A stretch of 64,000 bases of DNA from Zingiber officinale (lineage: Eukaryota; Streptophyta; Magnoliopsida; Zingiberales; Zingiberaceae): assembly GCF_018446385.1 (NCBI RefSeq), contig NC_056002.1, positions 5,629,474 through 5,693,473 on the forward strand. Direction: 5' to 3'. The translations under genes were made by a program, and so were the position numbers. Below, one piece after another: positions 23,840 through 36,179 of this stretch (its first letter is position 1; the number at the start of each line of letters is the position of its first letter). The notes under the pieces are model-generated. The model worked only from the letters and a program-made list of their open reading frames with translations. It was not told where the DNA came from and did no database searches.

Positions 23840-24604
23840 CTCACATGGTAGGCTGACCGAGCTCCTTCTGTGAGCCAATCGACGCTAACTCCAGCCGATC
23901 AGACTTATAGAGTATGGTCATGAACTTACCCCCACTCGGCCTATCATTTTCAGCCAAAGAGGTCGACCAAACTAGTCGTCCGTTTTGTCTGATCGCACCG
24001 AAGTTTCGACCAGACAGATGACTTGACTAAGCTAACACCCATTTTATCTTCAAAGGGCAAAGAAGTCCTAGCTCTGAAGAGTACTAACTCGCCTTTATTT
24101 CTCAAGGTCGAGGAACTCGACGTCCAATTGACTCATTGATTGCGTCCGATCGACCCATTTATCCAATTGGATAATCCTCTTAGCGAACTGATTGACTACT
24201 CTATCTTTATATGCTAATCATTCTTTGACCTTAACTGTCATGTCAGTCGACCTTCTAAACTCTTACTCATGTTGGGGGAATCCACCATAACCAGCATATC
24301 ACCTTATAAATCACACGATGTAATTTATGATAAGTACGACATAAACATACATGAGTTTGACTATACAAAGTTCAAATTTAATAAAGCCCTTAAAATGAGT
24401 GACAGTTATATGTTTTATAGGTTGTGTTTGACTTAATTCGAATTTAGGCTATGCCTGACTAGACATGAGATTGGGTTTCGATATGGTCTGCGAGTTAAGT
24501 TTGACCAATGCCAATTTTATACACATATATAAAATAAACATTTTGCATATATCGTTATATATGATTACCTCGTAGCTATGATACAATGGAAGGCCCTTCA
24601 ATTA
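23840..24604. other. Intergenic, repeat-like, no gene seen
   Basis: Contains GC-richer phrases (GTCGACC, CCGATCAG, CTCGGCC) of the kind seen in LTRs elsewhere in this window, but no terminal repeats could be fixed. No coding region. Confidence 0.4.
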
Positions 24605-25606
24605 TGTTGGATATTTTTCTTTAAGAAAAATATAAATATATGGATCTCTAGATTTAATAGTTGCATCCGATTAATTAGCTCGACGATAAATTGATGACTC
24701 TAATCGGTAGAGTTTGGTATGGCGATATGGACCTTATCCCATTTATACTCTCGACATCCCCTTGCAGTTATTGAAGTAACCCTTCATATAAGAGACATCT
24801 TGGTATCGTCGCTACCGACCTAATCTTGTCAGTTGTCAAGTTATCCCTTCGAATATCGATACAACCTCTTTGGGTAAACTTATCCCTAAGGATAAGAGTA
24901 TTATGGTTGAAGTGAAGGCTATGCATTCTTTTCTTAAGACGATATTGCCCCGACCAGATGCATACAGTTTATTGGCAATCGTTTCCCAAGATACAACGAC
25001 TTGCGTCTTGAAATAGGAGCACTCAAACTTTCGAGCCTTGTCGAACTTTCAAAGTCTTGAAACTCTTAAGAAAGGAGAGAGAGAAGAGAACTCAAGAGGA
25101 GAATTCACAACTTGAGAATTGAGTGTTTTGAGTGGAAAGAATGAGCTTTGTTTTATACGAATGAAGGATTAATTACTCCTAAGAGGTGAAAGGTTTTTTC
25201 TAATAGGTGAAAGAGTATGAGATGTGTATTTTTCTCTTAAGCTTTTCACTTAAACCTTTTCATTATGGTTAATTAATTTAATTGATTAATATGATTAACT
25301 ATTTACTTAATCTATTGTAAATATTAATTAATCAATTAATTAATATCATATGATTAATCTTTTAATCAATAAATAAATTAATCAATGAAGTTAATTATAA
25401 TTTTATACCCCTCAATGGTTCCATATACTCGAGTTAGTGTTCATCCATGAACCCAACTCATATGCGAATCAAATTTTCGTCCGATCATATCGGACCAACT
25501 CTTCATTAGACATTAATTTCCCATTCACTCGAGAAATTTGTTTATGACGGTCTACTTACGAAATAGTTGTCTTATCCCTATTGGTCACTAAACTAATTTT
25601 CCAACA
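24605..25606 (-). repeat. LTR (3' LTR by orientation) of the LARD-like element
   Basis: 1002 bp, TGTTGG...CCAACA termini. Shares the order of landmarks with 27863-28845: ACTCTCGACATCCCC, TTGGTATCGTCGCTA, CGACTTGCGTCT, TTGAGAATTGAGTGTTTTGA, then an AT-rich AATTAATT block and CATATACTCGAGTTAG. Confidence 0.8.
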
Positions 25607-26739
25607 ATCTCCCACATGAATGGAAATTATAGATAAGTTTCAAGTGTCAAACAAGAGTTTCATCGTAAGATTATTGCATCAGGAGAGGTAGCTTGTGGCT
25701 TTGAACCTTCCGTAGTGGAATATGATCGGATTTACTTAGTTGCCCAATAAACTATGTCTTAAATTGTTCAATCATTGGAGTAAACCAAGACAATCATATC
25801 CACAAAATAGCCCCTAGGCTTTACTAGTTCTCTATTGTGTCCGTTTTGGTCATGTACAAAGCTTGAGATTCATAATTGTTTCATTGAAGCGGCTTATCTT
25901 CACACTTATATTGGTGATCTTCTATTAAGAGTATCCTGCAATACCCTATAATACCTATTATGGTATAATATAAGAATCATTAAAAACTTTTGTTCATCCT
26001 TTACTCATTTCATAGGTTGCACCTTTTGTCTCCAGGAATGAGTTGGAGTAATTACTCCTAGATGCTTCGAATTGTAGCTTAGTTGTCCCTTTTGAACCAT
26101 GATCTTGGGATCTCCAGTCAACATGGTTAGGTTACCACTACTCGATTTAAATATTGAGTTTTAGACTCACTCTCCTAAACATGTAGTATAATTGATCTTT
26201 TGGTAAGCCTAACGGATCCACACAATTCTCTATATTCCATAGAGATTTTACCACTAAAAATATACTCTTTAATGATATTAAGTCATTTCAAAATTTATCA
26301 TTTTACACTAGTACCCTTCTCATAATTTCTTAGATACCATAATGTATCATATATATTGGCACAGTAGTTAACCCTCACATTAGAAGGTTCGTGACCTTTC
26401 AATGCCTTATAGAGTTTTTTTATTTTTATCTCACTAGGGCTTGTGGTTTACTGAGAGGACAATTTCCCCCATAATTTCTAGGATAAACTCAAAACTTATC
26501 AACATAACTTTTATCATTTCCTCAATGTTTAAGTCACCTTTGTTGAATTGAGGTGAATGTGATATAGTTAATTATTGGAATGTTGCTCTTTCTTGAGAAA
26601 CATTCTTTGAGCAATATCTTGTATTCTCTCCCTCAATCCCATGGATGATCTTGCTTAGTTGATTTTTCTAACCACATTTCTAGTGTTTTATAAAACATTT
26701 CAAGGGCCTCAATCTTGCTTAAAAGTAAGTCTTCATAAC

Positions 26740-27400
26740 TCCAATCTTTTGATTTTTTTCGAGTTAAAATTGTAGTTGTCTAATCAGGATGATGATAACG
26801 TTTACATTTGTTGTAAAAAAAAAGTGCTTAATCTAGAAAGTATGCATCACTTGGCCTTTCAATTTCACTCAACTAGAGATATTATCGTCTAATTGGAGTG
26901 TTGACCAGGATTGTATTACTCTTAGAGAGATACTCGACTTAAGAAGCATACATCTCTTAGTCTTTAAATCTCATCGAGCTAAAGTTACGGTCGTTTGATT
27001 GGAGTACTGACCAGGATTATATTACTCTTTGAAAGATACTCGACTCAAGAAGTATATATCTCTTGGTCTTCCAATCTCATCGAGTCAAATATATGATCGT
27101 TTAATTGGAGTGCTGACCAAGATTGTATTACTTTTCGAGAGATACTCGATTCAAGAAGTATACATCCCTTAGTTTTCCAATCTCATTGAGCCAAAGCTAC
27201 GATTGTTTGATTGGAGCGCCGACCAAGATTATATTACTCTTTGAGAGATACTCGACTTAAGAAGTATACATTCCTTGGTCTTCCAATCTTATCAAACCAT
27301 AGTTATAGTCGTTTGATTGGAGTGCTGACCATGATTGCATTTATTCTTTGTGAGACACTTGACTTAATTCTTAGTCACTTGCACCACATGTAATGCAATC
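26740..27400. repeat. Regular 106-bp tandem repeat inside the LARD-like element
   Basis: The landmark TTGGAG (followed by TG or CG, CTGACCA and GATT) occurs at 26893, 26999, 27105, 27211 and 27317, an exact 106-bp period. A weaker sixth copy starts near 26787. Each unit carries AGATACTCGACTTAAGAAG and CCAATCTCATCGAG. No open frame runs through the array. Confidence 0.85.
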
Positions 27401-27862
27401 CTTCTAACTCATCTATTTTGACCTCCACTTAGGTCTTATTGAGTTAGACTCAAGTTTAGTTTTTTACTAAGTGTGCTTGATCTTTTATTTGAAGACCTTC
27501 ATTAGCCCTCTTTTTGAATAGTTTAAACTCACTATCCTCAGTCTTGACCATCATTATACCCATAGTATAATTTTGTTGTTCATCCTTTTAAGGCATGGTT
27601 TTCATATAGGAAAATTATATTCTTATGGTTCTCACATAGGAAAATTATATTCTTCCTTATCAGTAACTCTCACATTACTTGAGGTTCACTTTTAGATGCG
27701 CTAGAACATCTTTTGATAGTAACATTAAAAGATACATTTTCTTCAAATAATATAGTGTCTTTTACTGTCATCACTTGAAGACGATTACGGAGAATTTTTC
27801 CAATTTTTCTCTAGTATGAGTGGGACCCACGGTCACCATAATTGCCAATATTGTCTTATGAT

Positions 27863-28845
27863 TGTTGGAAAAATGTAGGTATATGGATCTTCGGTGTTGA
27901 AATCTAACAGTTGGGCCCGGTTAATCATCTCGATGATAAGTCGATGACTCTAACCGGTGGAGCTCGGTATGGCAATGTGGACATTGTCTCATTTATACTC
28001 TCGACATCCCCTTTCAGTTATTTAAGTATCCCTTCGTGTAAGAGATATACCCTTCTTGGTATCGTCGCTATCGACCTAATCTTGTCGGTCGTCGAGTTAT
28101 CCATTCGGATATCAACACAACTCATTTGGGTAAACTTATCCCTAAGGATAATAGTATTATGGTCAAGGTGAAGGTTAGACCTTCTTTCCTTAAGATAATA
28201 TTGTCCCGCCTAGGTGCTTATGGTTTATTGACAATCGTCTCCCAAAATACAACGACTTGCGTCTCGAAATAGGAGTACTTCAAATTTCGAGTCCTGTCGA
28301 ACTTTCGAAGCCTTAAAACTCTTAAGAGAGGAGAGAGATAGAAGAGAACTCAAGAGGAGAATTTATAACTTGAGAATTGAGTGTTTTGAGTGGAAGGAAT
28401 AAAATTTATTTTATATGGATGAAGGGTTTCTTTCCAAAGGTGAAAGGTTTTTTCCAAGAGGTGAAAGGGTATGAGATGTGTATTTTCCCTTAAACTTTTT
28501 TTATTATGATTAATTAATTTAATTGATTAATATGATTAACTATTTACCTAATCTATTATAAATATTAATTAATTAATTAATATCCTAATGGTTAATCTTT
28601 TAATCAATCAATAAATTAATCAATAAAATTAATTATAATTTCATACCCCTCAATGCTTCCATATACTCGAGTTAGCGTTCATCCATGAATTCAACTCCTA
28701 TGCGAATCAAATTTCCGTCCGATCATATCAGACTAATTCTTCATTAGACATTAATTTCTTATTCACTCGAGAAATTGATTTACGACGGTCTACTCGCCAA
28801 ATACCCGTCTTATCCCTATTGATCATCAAACTAATTTTTTAATAA
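27863..28845 (-). repeat. LTR (5' LTR by orientation) of the LARD-like element
   Basis: Second copy of the ~1-kb LTR. It begins TGTTGG at 27863; the far end has decayed to TTTTTTAATAA where the other copy has CCAACA, so the right limit is approximate. Confidence 0.75.
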
Positions 28846-29394
28846 GTTATCATTCATAGACCCATAGTTCAATTTCCAACTAAGGTACATTTATTTGCAG
28901 GAATTTCCTTTCAAATAGGACTCAGCAATCAAGAAATGTTAGGCTTCTAGTTGTCCACCACGAGCACTTTTTGATTTATCCTAATGACTTCCGTGGGTTG
29001 GATCGGTTGTCCCAGATTCAACGTTATCTCACCTGATTAATTATTTTTTATAATATCATTTTAATATTAGGTATTCTATTTTTAATGAATTATTATTATT
29101 TTAATAATTTTGAAAATACTCTTAAAATTTAAATATTTATAAAATAAATCCAACTGATATCCTAGATCAGCAAACCATGTTTACGTGATCCTATTTAGGT
29201 CAATGCCCTTATTTACCCGTTCAAAGACCTCAAATTTAATTACTATAAATACAACTATCACAACTTTGATGCTTGTTTTGGTGTGCGCGAGCTGGACCTC
29301 TTTGGCTTGGTCGGATAACATCCACCTCGATAGCCACCACATGCGTTGTCCTCCACATCATCACCACCACATCAACATTATATTCGACTAAAGG
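28846..29394. other. Intergenic, no gene seen
   Basis: AT-rich sequence. A short open frame at 29185-29391 ends in a His-rich run encoded by CATCATCACCACCAC and has no recognisable domain; I do not call it a gene. Confidence 0.45.
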
Positions 29395-29404
29395 CATATT
29401 TTAA

Positions 29405-29502
29405 TATAGTGGTAGAAAATGAATACGCTCATCCCCAGTATCCTGATCAATTCGTCTCAAGATCAATACAGAGGAGGTAAATCACGGACGATTACTATAG
29501 AA
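29405..29502 (-). mobile_element. 5'-truncated SINE copy
   Basis: On the minus strand this matches the 3' half of the SINE at 23616-23828: GTGATTTACCTCC, then CTGGGGATGAGCGTATTC and a short T-rich tail. The tRNA-related head with A and B boxes is missing. Possible target duplications CATATTTTAA lie at 29395-29404 and 29503-29512, though similar words (GGCATATTTT) occur elsewhere nearby. Confidence 0.6.
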
Positions 29503-29512
29503 CATATTTTAA

Positions 29513-30886
29513 CATGTTGACAGAGTAATAGATCTAATGAATCATTTTTTATCACATGATTGAAGGCATATTTTATCCTAAGGACTGACACAAGCAATTC
29601 ATACAGTAATATTATCATAAGCCTTAGAATCATTTTCAACGAATGTGAAATTCTCGTAGCTTATCTTACCCCTTACATATACTATTATTGTTAGACGAAA
29701 TCTTCATAATTTATCTGTCTATATTTAATCAGAGGCCGATAATACTAAATCATCTGGGATGAACATTATCACATTTTAATCTCAGACTAAGGGCATATTT
29801 TCAACCACATCACTAACAATATTGGCTTTGCTTAACTTACCCTAAATCTAAGCTCACTAGGTAAATCCTCGGGTTAGTTGAGACATGCTTGGCACGGCCT
29901 AAATTGATCCTAGTCTAGTCTAATCTAACCTAACACAGCTTCACATGAAGAAATATGCCTAAGTTGGGTCCCATCTCGGCTCTACCGATTGATACCTCTA
30001 CTTCTATTTATAAAACAAATTGATTATCTTAAATTATATTTACAATATCTGAATTTATTTTTATTTATTTATTATTTTTACTTTCTACTAAGATAAATTA
30101 TCCTAAACTCCCTACATACAAACTCAACTTCTTCCTAGACTCACATGCAATTTTTTTTACTTCAACTCCCTAATACACACTTATTTACCTAATTCTCCTC
30201 ATTTTTTTAATTAAAAAATTTAAAATAAAATATAATTCCTCTTATATTCAGTACATTCAAATTAGAATACAATATATCTATTAAATTGAGTACGATTCTT
30301 TTTCTATCTGACCAATCGATCGGGAGTTCATATCAATCGATTAACTTAGGCTCCTAGTCCATTCAACTTAAGTCAATCGATTGGTAGGTGAAAAAAGAGT
30401 TGTGTTCAATTAGATAGAAAATATATTCGATTTTAATTAAATGATGTTAAATTTAGGAGGAATTATACTTGATTTTAAATTTTTGTACCTATAAAAAATA
30501 ATGAGAGCTTCTATTCCTTCATGATAAATCTATCGATTTCTAATTGATCGGAGCTGCTCAATTGATAGAAATATACTAGATTTTAATTAAATAATATTAA
30601 ATTTAGGAGAATTATATTTCACTTTAAATTTTTTTTATCTAAAATTAAGAGGATAATTAGATAAATTGTTGTATATTAGGGAGTTGAACTAAAAAAAAAA
30701 AAAAGTATATACATAGAGTTGGAAATAATTTTTTTCTAACATATTGACTAAAGAGAAAATTAAGTTTACGTGCAAAGATTTTAGGTCAATTTACTACTCT
30801 ACCTGCTAACTTCCTACATCCATCTAGATATTTTTGCATCTTATTTTTGACATTATTAAGTCTACGCAGAACGATCACATCAGTTC
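29513..30886. other. Intergenic, no gene seen
   Basis: AT-rich. Two related stretches (about 30300-30480 and 30510-30640) share TTTTAATTAAAT and TTAAATTTAGGA with CAATCGAT words, suggesting a small diverged repeat. No coding region or RNA gene. Confidence 0.45.
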
Positions 30887-31018
30887 GAGAAGCTTCTCCA
30901 TCTCAATATCTTCGTATTGGTCACACATGGATCCTATTCAATGTCTTATGAACTGAGAAGCTTCTCCATCTCAATATCTTCGTATTGGTCACACATGGAT
31001 CCTATTCAATGTCTTATG
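30887..31018. repeat. 68-bp tandem duplication
   Basis: The block beginning GAGAAGCTTCTCCATCTC and ending AATGTCTTATG occurs at 30887 and again at 30955, essentially identical. It appears to be a recent local duplication in non-coding DNA. Confidence 0.9.
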
Positions 31019-31694
31019 TCATTAATAAAACATTTGACATTATAGTACAAATATATACTCTTGCATTAGTAGAGAAGACCGACCGGATTGATCTCATGAC
31101 ACATTACTACCTTTTACTTTAAAATGGACAAAAATAAATAAATAAATAATAATAAAGACAAATCAAATTCTACAACTTTGAAGTTGACAATGCGATCCTC
31201 ATCAGATTCCACAAGTCAATGATATAATTAACAAAATGACGAATCTAGACATTCGTGGTTGAATAACTTGAATAAGACAACGGACTCACTTTCAATTTCT
31301 AGGTTCGTTTTGTTGAAGTTTCACTCGAGTTGAATTAGTTCTGAACCGATTTAATTACGATTTCTGATCGAACCGGTTGACCCGACTAGATTTCGAAAAT
31401 GTTGTCATCAATACTTGTTGGTTGTTAAGCAATTGATCAAACACTAAGCACTAGTAAAATTTAGTGGCGAGAGTTTGCCCCAAAAGTAAATGGTGGGGTT
31501 GGAGGGAAAGGAAGTGAGAATCAAATAACACCCCCCCAAGGCCACAAAGGAACTTGTGGCTCAAATTCCACTCTGAGTGCTGACCTGGCCCTCCCTCCTT
31601 TCCCACTCTGTTAAACCCTGAGAGAACTGAGAAACAGAGAAGCAGAGGGAAGGTAAACTTAGGAGGAGAAGGAGGGGTGAAACAGGGGAAGGAG
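31019..31694. other. Upstream region and 5' leader of the CDF gene
   Basis: No separate gene. The last ~90 bases are purine-rich (GGAGGAGAAGGAGG, AGGGGAAGGAG) and are probably the 5' leader of the DOF gene. A C-run lies at about 31530-31538. Confidence 0.45.
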
Positions 31695-33318
31695 ATGGCG
31701 GAGAAAAGAGGCATCGCCGCCGCGATCAAGCTCTTCGGGAAGACGATAACATTGCAGCGAGAAGGCGGCGGGGCAGGAGATAAGGTAGTGATTCTTTTTG
31801 TTTTTTCCTTTTCTTTTCCTCTCCCTTTGTTTTTGTGTGCTATAGTAAATTGAATTTCAGGGATGGGGTTTTCAGTATGTTTGAATGGGTTTGGACACAA
31901 AGTTTGAATTTTGGCTTTGCTTTGATGAAGAAAACAGAGGAGATATGATTCCTTCTTAATTCTTATGGAATCAGGAGTCAGCTCTTTTAGGTTTTGATAA
32001 AGAATTCAGGATTTGATGATCTCTCCTCAGAGATTAACCATTGACTTTGAATTAATTCTTTGATGGCTGGCTGGCTTTTCTGTTTGATTAGATTGCGAAT
32101 ATTACTTCCAAAATTCACTTTCTTTCCCTTTTTCTTCTTCTTTTCTTTCATGCTCTTTTGAGGAATTTGTGACTTGAGATGAATGTTCATACTACAATTG
32201 AACAGACATGCTTTGGATTTTTGTATCAGTTTCAGAGATCAAACTAGTTAGTTTCTCACTGTTTTAAGATCACGTACAAGATTTCTTGTCAATCAAGAAT
32301 TGCCCCCAAAAATTTCTGCTCCAATTGCCTCTTTCCTGATACAACCCTGTTTCAGCCTCAGGGAACTGCTGCGAGACCCCACGAGGAAACAGCAGACTCG
32401 CGAGAGATGAACGAGTCTTCCACCCATCCTTCAATCGTTCAGGAGGAGGATGGATCCACTAAGAAATCGACATTCGACGAACAATCGAAAGAGAAAATTG
32501 TGACTCTGAAGAAGCCCGACAAGATACTCCCTTGCCCACGGTGCAGAAGCATGGACACCAAGTTCTGCTACTACAACAACTACAATGTGAACCAGCCCAG
32601 GCACTTCTGCAAGAACTGCCAAAGGTACTGGACTGCAGGAGGCACCATGAGGAACGTCCCCGTCGGAGCTGGTCGACGCAAGAACAAGAACCCGTGCCAG
32701 TACCGGCACATTTCGATACCCGAATCTGCTCTCCAAGCTCTCCGATTCGATGAGCCCTCAGCTCGTTACCCATGTTTAACCACCAATGGCACCGTGCTCG
32801 CCTTTGGCTCTGACACTCCTCTATGCAACTCAGCTTCCATGATCAGCTCAAAGATGGAAGAGGCATCGGAAGTCGCACCGAATCAAGAGGCAAACACTCA
32901 GATTCCATGTTTCAACGGATCTACCTGGCCATTTCCATGGAACACACCACTTCCTTTTTGCGCGCCGAACGTACCGATTCCGGTCTACCCCGCCGCAGCT
33001 TACTGGAGCTGCGCGGTGGAGCCCGGGACATGGAACACTCCGCGGCTGTCTGAGCCAGGCAAGCGTGTTCGAGATGGGGAAGATGGATGCAGGCAGGTCG
33101 ATCCTGCCAAAACATTCAGGATCGATGACCCTGAAGCAGCAGCAAAGAGCTCTATATGGACGATGGACGGCGAGAACATCACAGTCAACGGCGGAGGGCT
33201 CCTCAAGGCCTTCCTACCCAAGGACAGCATCAAGAACCATGCACCGGAGGCACCGTCACTGCTGCATGCCAACCCTGCAGCACTTGCTCGATCCCTGCAC
33301 TTCCAGGAGAGCTCTTAG
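31695..33318 (+). CDS. CDF: Cycling DOF factor (CDF-type Dof zinc-finger transcription factor)
   Basis: Two exons, 31695-31784 and 32356-33318, joined in phase 0 across a 571-bp GT-AG intron; 350 residues. Exon 1 carries the AIKLFGKTI motif found at the N-terminus of CDF proteins. The Dof finger is at about 88-143 with Cys90, Cys93, Cys115 and Cys118 (CX2CX21CX2C) and [20 protein letters not shown]. The C-terminal half holds motifs recognised by FKF1/GIGANTEA in this family: [24 protein letters not shown] and [15 protein letters not shown]. CDFs are clock-controlled nuclear repressors of CONSTANS/FT and act in flowering time and stress. The intron-1 acceptor is ambiguous: CAG at 32353-32355 or CAG six bases later would remove two residues (PQ). 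If only the second exon were used, an internal ATG at 32407 would give 303 residues lacking the N-terminal motif. Confidence 0.93.
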
Positions 33319-34738
33319 ACTAAACCACGCAAACTTCAACTGAAGACAGAAGCTGAATTTTGCACGAGGAGGAATTCCTCACCTTAATGGTTTCACTAGT
33401 GTGCTACAGTGAGAGCAATAGGTTCCTTTGAACATAAATAACTTATTTATGAGAAGTTGAATGAAAAGAATGATTAAATTAATCTACCACTGCTTTTGGA
33501 TTGTGTTCACGTTTTGTGAGTCGATGGATGCTAAAAGTATGGAAGAATTTTAGGACCAAAGGAACCAATGAGAATGCATTCATTGCTCAAATGTGCTTGT
33601 CATACGAGGCACAACTGAGAAGGGAGTGAGATTGGTTGAGATAAAGAAGTTGAACTGTGGCAAGCATCTTCACTTTCTCAAAGGCCACAACCCAATCGAC
33701 TCCTAAGAAAAAAGGTAAAAGAGAACAAAAAGCACGCATTAGAATTTGTTGATTGTTATATCAAGTGAAACAAGAAGGTATAAATAGTTTATAATGAAGA
33801 GATAAATAAAGAGGAAAGACAATTATTGGACCAAACTTTTAAATAGGAATTAATTAACATGGTTAGTACATGGTTGCTTGTTAGTTCCACCATCTCATCT
33901 GTAATTTTTCACGCCTCTAATGGAAGAGTTCATCTTCTTTTGACTTTGTGGTACATTAAGCTTTTAGGCACCCCTTTGTCATCCACTTATTGGAAGGTTA
34001 TATGTCATTGAGGCACTGTCTGAAAGCACATACACTTTGACAAAGCATGTGTTCTTTCCCATAAAGACAACTAAAATAGCAGCAAGTGAAGAATTAGTTT
34101 TGTAAAATGCCATTAATTAATCATATAAAGTATCTTTGAATTGTTATTTCTGAGTCAAACTATAGTAACTTGAATAATTATTTAACAGCACCTTTTATAA
34201 TAAATAACTATCAGAAGAAGAAGACCGTCTACCCTTTCAATTATATAAAAAAGAAAAATAGTTCAACCAACTTAACAGTGTGACCGAACCCAAACAGAAT
34301 GCTTTTTTTTTCCCTCCCCCTTTTGCAGAGTTCCTTCAGAGTAATGCTACAATAAATTGTTTGTCCTTGTCCAACAATGATAAGCATTATTTGTCTCTTC
34401 ACTCTGTTAGGTTTGCCCCTTTGATACCTACTCACCCTACAAAAGGAACGAGAAGAAGACGGGACTGAAAGCCTCCACAAGACAAATCCATGAGACAGAT
34501 TTGTAAACTGTGCTGCTTCTGAATGATGCTCAAGTTGGTAGTTTCTGATAGAGACTGAAGCATGTGAAGTAGCTCACGACAAGCATGGAAAACTGCAAAG
34601 GCAGAAACAAAACGATTTCCCTTTTATTTTCCTGCAACCTTTCAATTTTATCAACGAAATGATCAAGTTCTTACTGTTTCCCCGACACAATGAGACCCAT
34701 TATATTAAAGAGTACAAATTCCATAATTCTCTCATCTT
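33319..34738. other. 3' flank of CDF gene and intergenic DNA, no gene seen
   Basis: AT-rich 1.4 kb lying between the 3' ends of two convergent transcription-factor genes. A G-poor stretch with T-run (about 34303-34315) and scattered short frames are the only features. No RNA gene or element ends recognised. Confidence 0.5.
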
Positions 34739-35397
34739 TCAAGTGTCTCCTACGCCAAGAAAATCTATGAACGAAGGTGATGCATTAGTCTCAAAGCAGC
34801 TGCTCTCTCCATTTTCTTTGACTGATGATGACTCGGTGCATGAAGCATAGCCTCTAACGGTGGCTGCTCCAATCCTTCTCTGAACACCAAATTGTCTGAG
34901 CCTCCTTTTCCTGTAATCATCAGCCTGCTCCTCTCTCCACTTCTTCGCCATGAGCACATGCCAGTGGTTCTTGACCATGTTGTCAGTCCGGCCGGGGAAG
35001 AGACCGGCGATCATAGACCATTTGTTCCCGTACAGTTTCTGAGTAGCCAGTAGCTTCTCGTCCTCCTTCTCGCTGAATGTGGATCGGTCGATGCTCGGAT
35101 TGAGCTGATTGAACCATCTCAACCTGCAGCTCTTCCCTTAATTGAATACGAAATGTGATTCAATGACATGGCAGAATAAGATTCATGTAGTCTACAAAGT
35201 TTGTATTGTGTAGTTTAAACGTACTTACCGGACCTTCCTTGCATCTCTGCAGCTATGAGATTCCAATTCTGAGGGCCATGGATTGCCACCAGTTCTCTTA
35301 GCCTGCAGTCTTCCTGAAGCTTCCAATGACCTCTACTAGCACAAAACTTGGCCTCATGGCCACATTCATCTGACCTGTTGCTGGAAACAGGACTCAT
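34739..35397 (-). CDS. R2R3-MYB transcription factor, subgroup 21 (MYB52/54/56/105-like)
   Basis: Two exons on the minus strand: 35397-35229 and 35136-34739, with a 92-bp GT-AG intron (35228-35137) inside the RSG-KSC junction of R2; 188 residues. R2 begins RGHWKLQED and has Trp25, Trp45 and Trp64. R3 has Phe77, Trp96 and Trp115, with LYGNKWSMIAGLFPGRTDN and VKNHWHVLMAKK, diagnostic of subgroup 21. The C-terminus ends FIDFLGVGDT, another mark of the group. Members act in the nucleus on secondary-wall formation, lateral-organ boundaries, seed-coat and ABA responses. The start is the first ATG in frame (MSPVSSNR); the frame continues upstream only without an ATG. The protein is short for the family, mostly through a reduced region between R3 and the tail. 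No disabling change was seen. Confidence 0.92.
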
Positions 35398-36179
35398 TCT
35401 GATAACACTGCACAAGGTTTTAATTGCTTGTGTAAAATGAGACTCCACTCAACTATGAAAGAGAATGTGCATGCAATCTCTCAAGGAAAAGGTCTTTGGT
35501 CATCAGATAAAGCCTCTAGTATCTATTTATGCATGCAAATGCCATCCTTTTTTTAAAGCCATGCATGGTCCATTCAACAGTGTGCCTGACATTAACTTGA
35601 CAAAGCCTTCACGACCCATGTTCTTCTGCTGCTTTATGAACCTCAGGCACTCTGTTTCAGTAAGCCAACATGAGTTGTCCTTGCACTGAGTTTCCCTTTT
35701 ATTGTCCAAAACTCAACAGTGAACTAAGCAATGAATGGAGTACTTTTCAATGTGCATGGAAAGAAACATTGCAACAAGCCGAAGGAAACAAAATTTGCAA
35801 GCTTATATATTGTAAGAATATGGACCCATTCAGTTGCAAATTACTGTAAAAAGGATCGAGTTTGCATGAAGAGCTTGGATGAGAAGTCACTGGTGAACAT
35901 ATTTGAACTATGCCGACAGTTTTATGGGATAAAAGAAGAGTAATTATCGAGAGATTTGATGCTTGTGAGGTACTCTTGAACAGAAAGGACCCACTGATTG
36001 TGTAGTTTCTACACAACTCGTGCAAAAGCCCCCTTCCCTTGAGTGAAATGTGTCGTATTTGAACCTCAAGGCACTAAAAGGTGGCATCTACTGCTACAAC
36101 TAAAAAGTAACATATATCTAATAAGAAACAATAAATAATGGAAGTATGGAACCTATCGTAACAAAATAATAACGCTCAT
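35398..36179. other. Upstream region of the subgroup 21 MYB gene
   Basis: No gene recognised. Open frames on both strands are short and featureless. The solo LTR begins at the right edge, so the intact promoter space of the MYB gene is under 0.8 kb. Confidence 0.45.

Larger units (their letters stand above)
24605..28845 (-). mobile_element. Non-coding LTR retroelement (LARD-like)
   Basis: Two direct ~1-kb LTRs flank 2.26 kb of internal sequence. The left LTR (24605-25606) begins TGTTGG and ends CCAACA; the right LTR is 27863 to about 28845 with an eroded end. Next to the left LTR, the minus strand reads CATGTGGGAGAT then TGTTGG, the usual polypurine-tract layout of plant copia elements. The element therefore runs right to left, and the left LTR is its 3' LTR. 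I found no gag or pol motif in the internal region and no clear primer-binding site, so it must be mobilised in trans if at all. LTRs differ at many sites, indicating an old insertion. Confidence 0.75.

Noticed and set aside
29185-29391. 68-residue frame with a His-rich end
   Set aside because: Low-complexity CATCATCACCAC run, no conserved motif and no supporting context.
32431-33272. Antisense and off-frame open frames over the CDF exon
   Set aside because: No recognisable domain; explained by the composition of the Dof coding exon.
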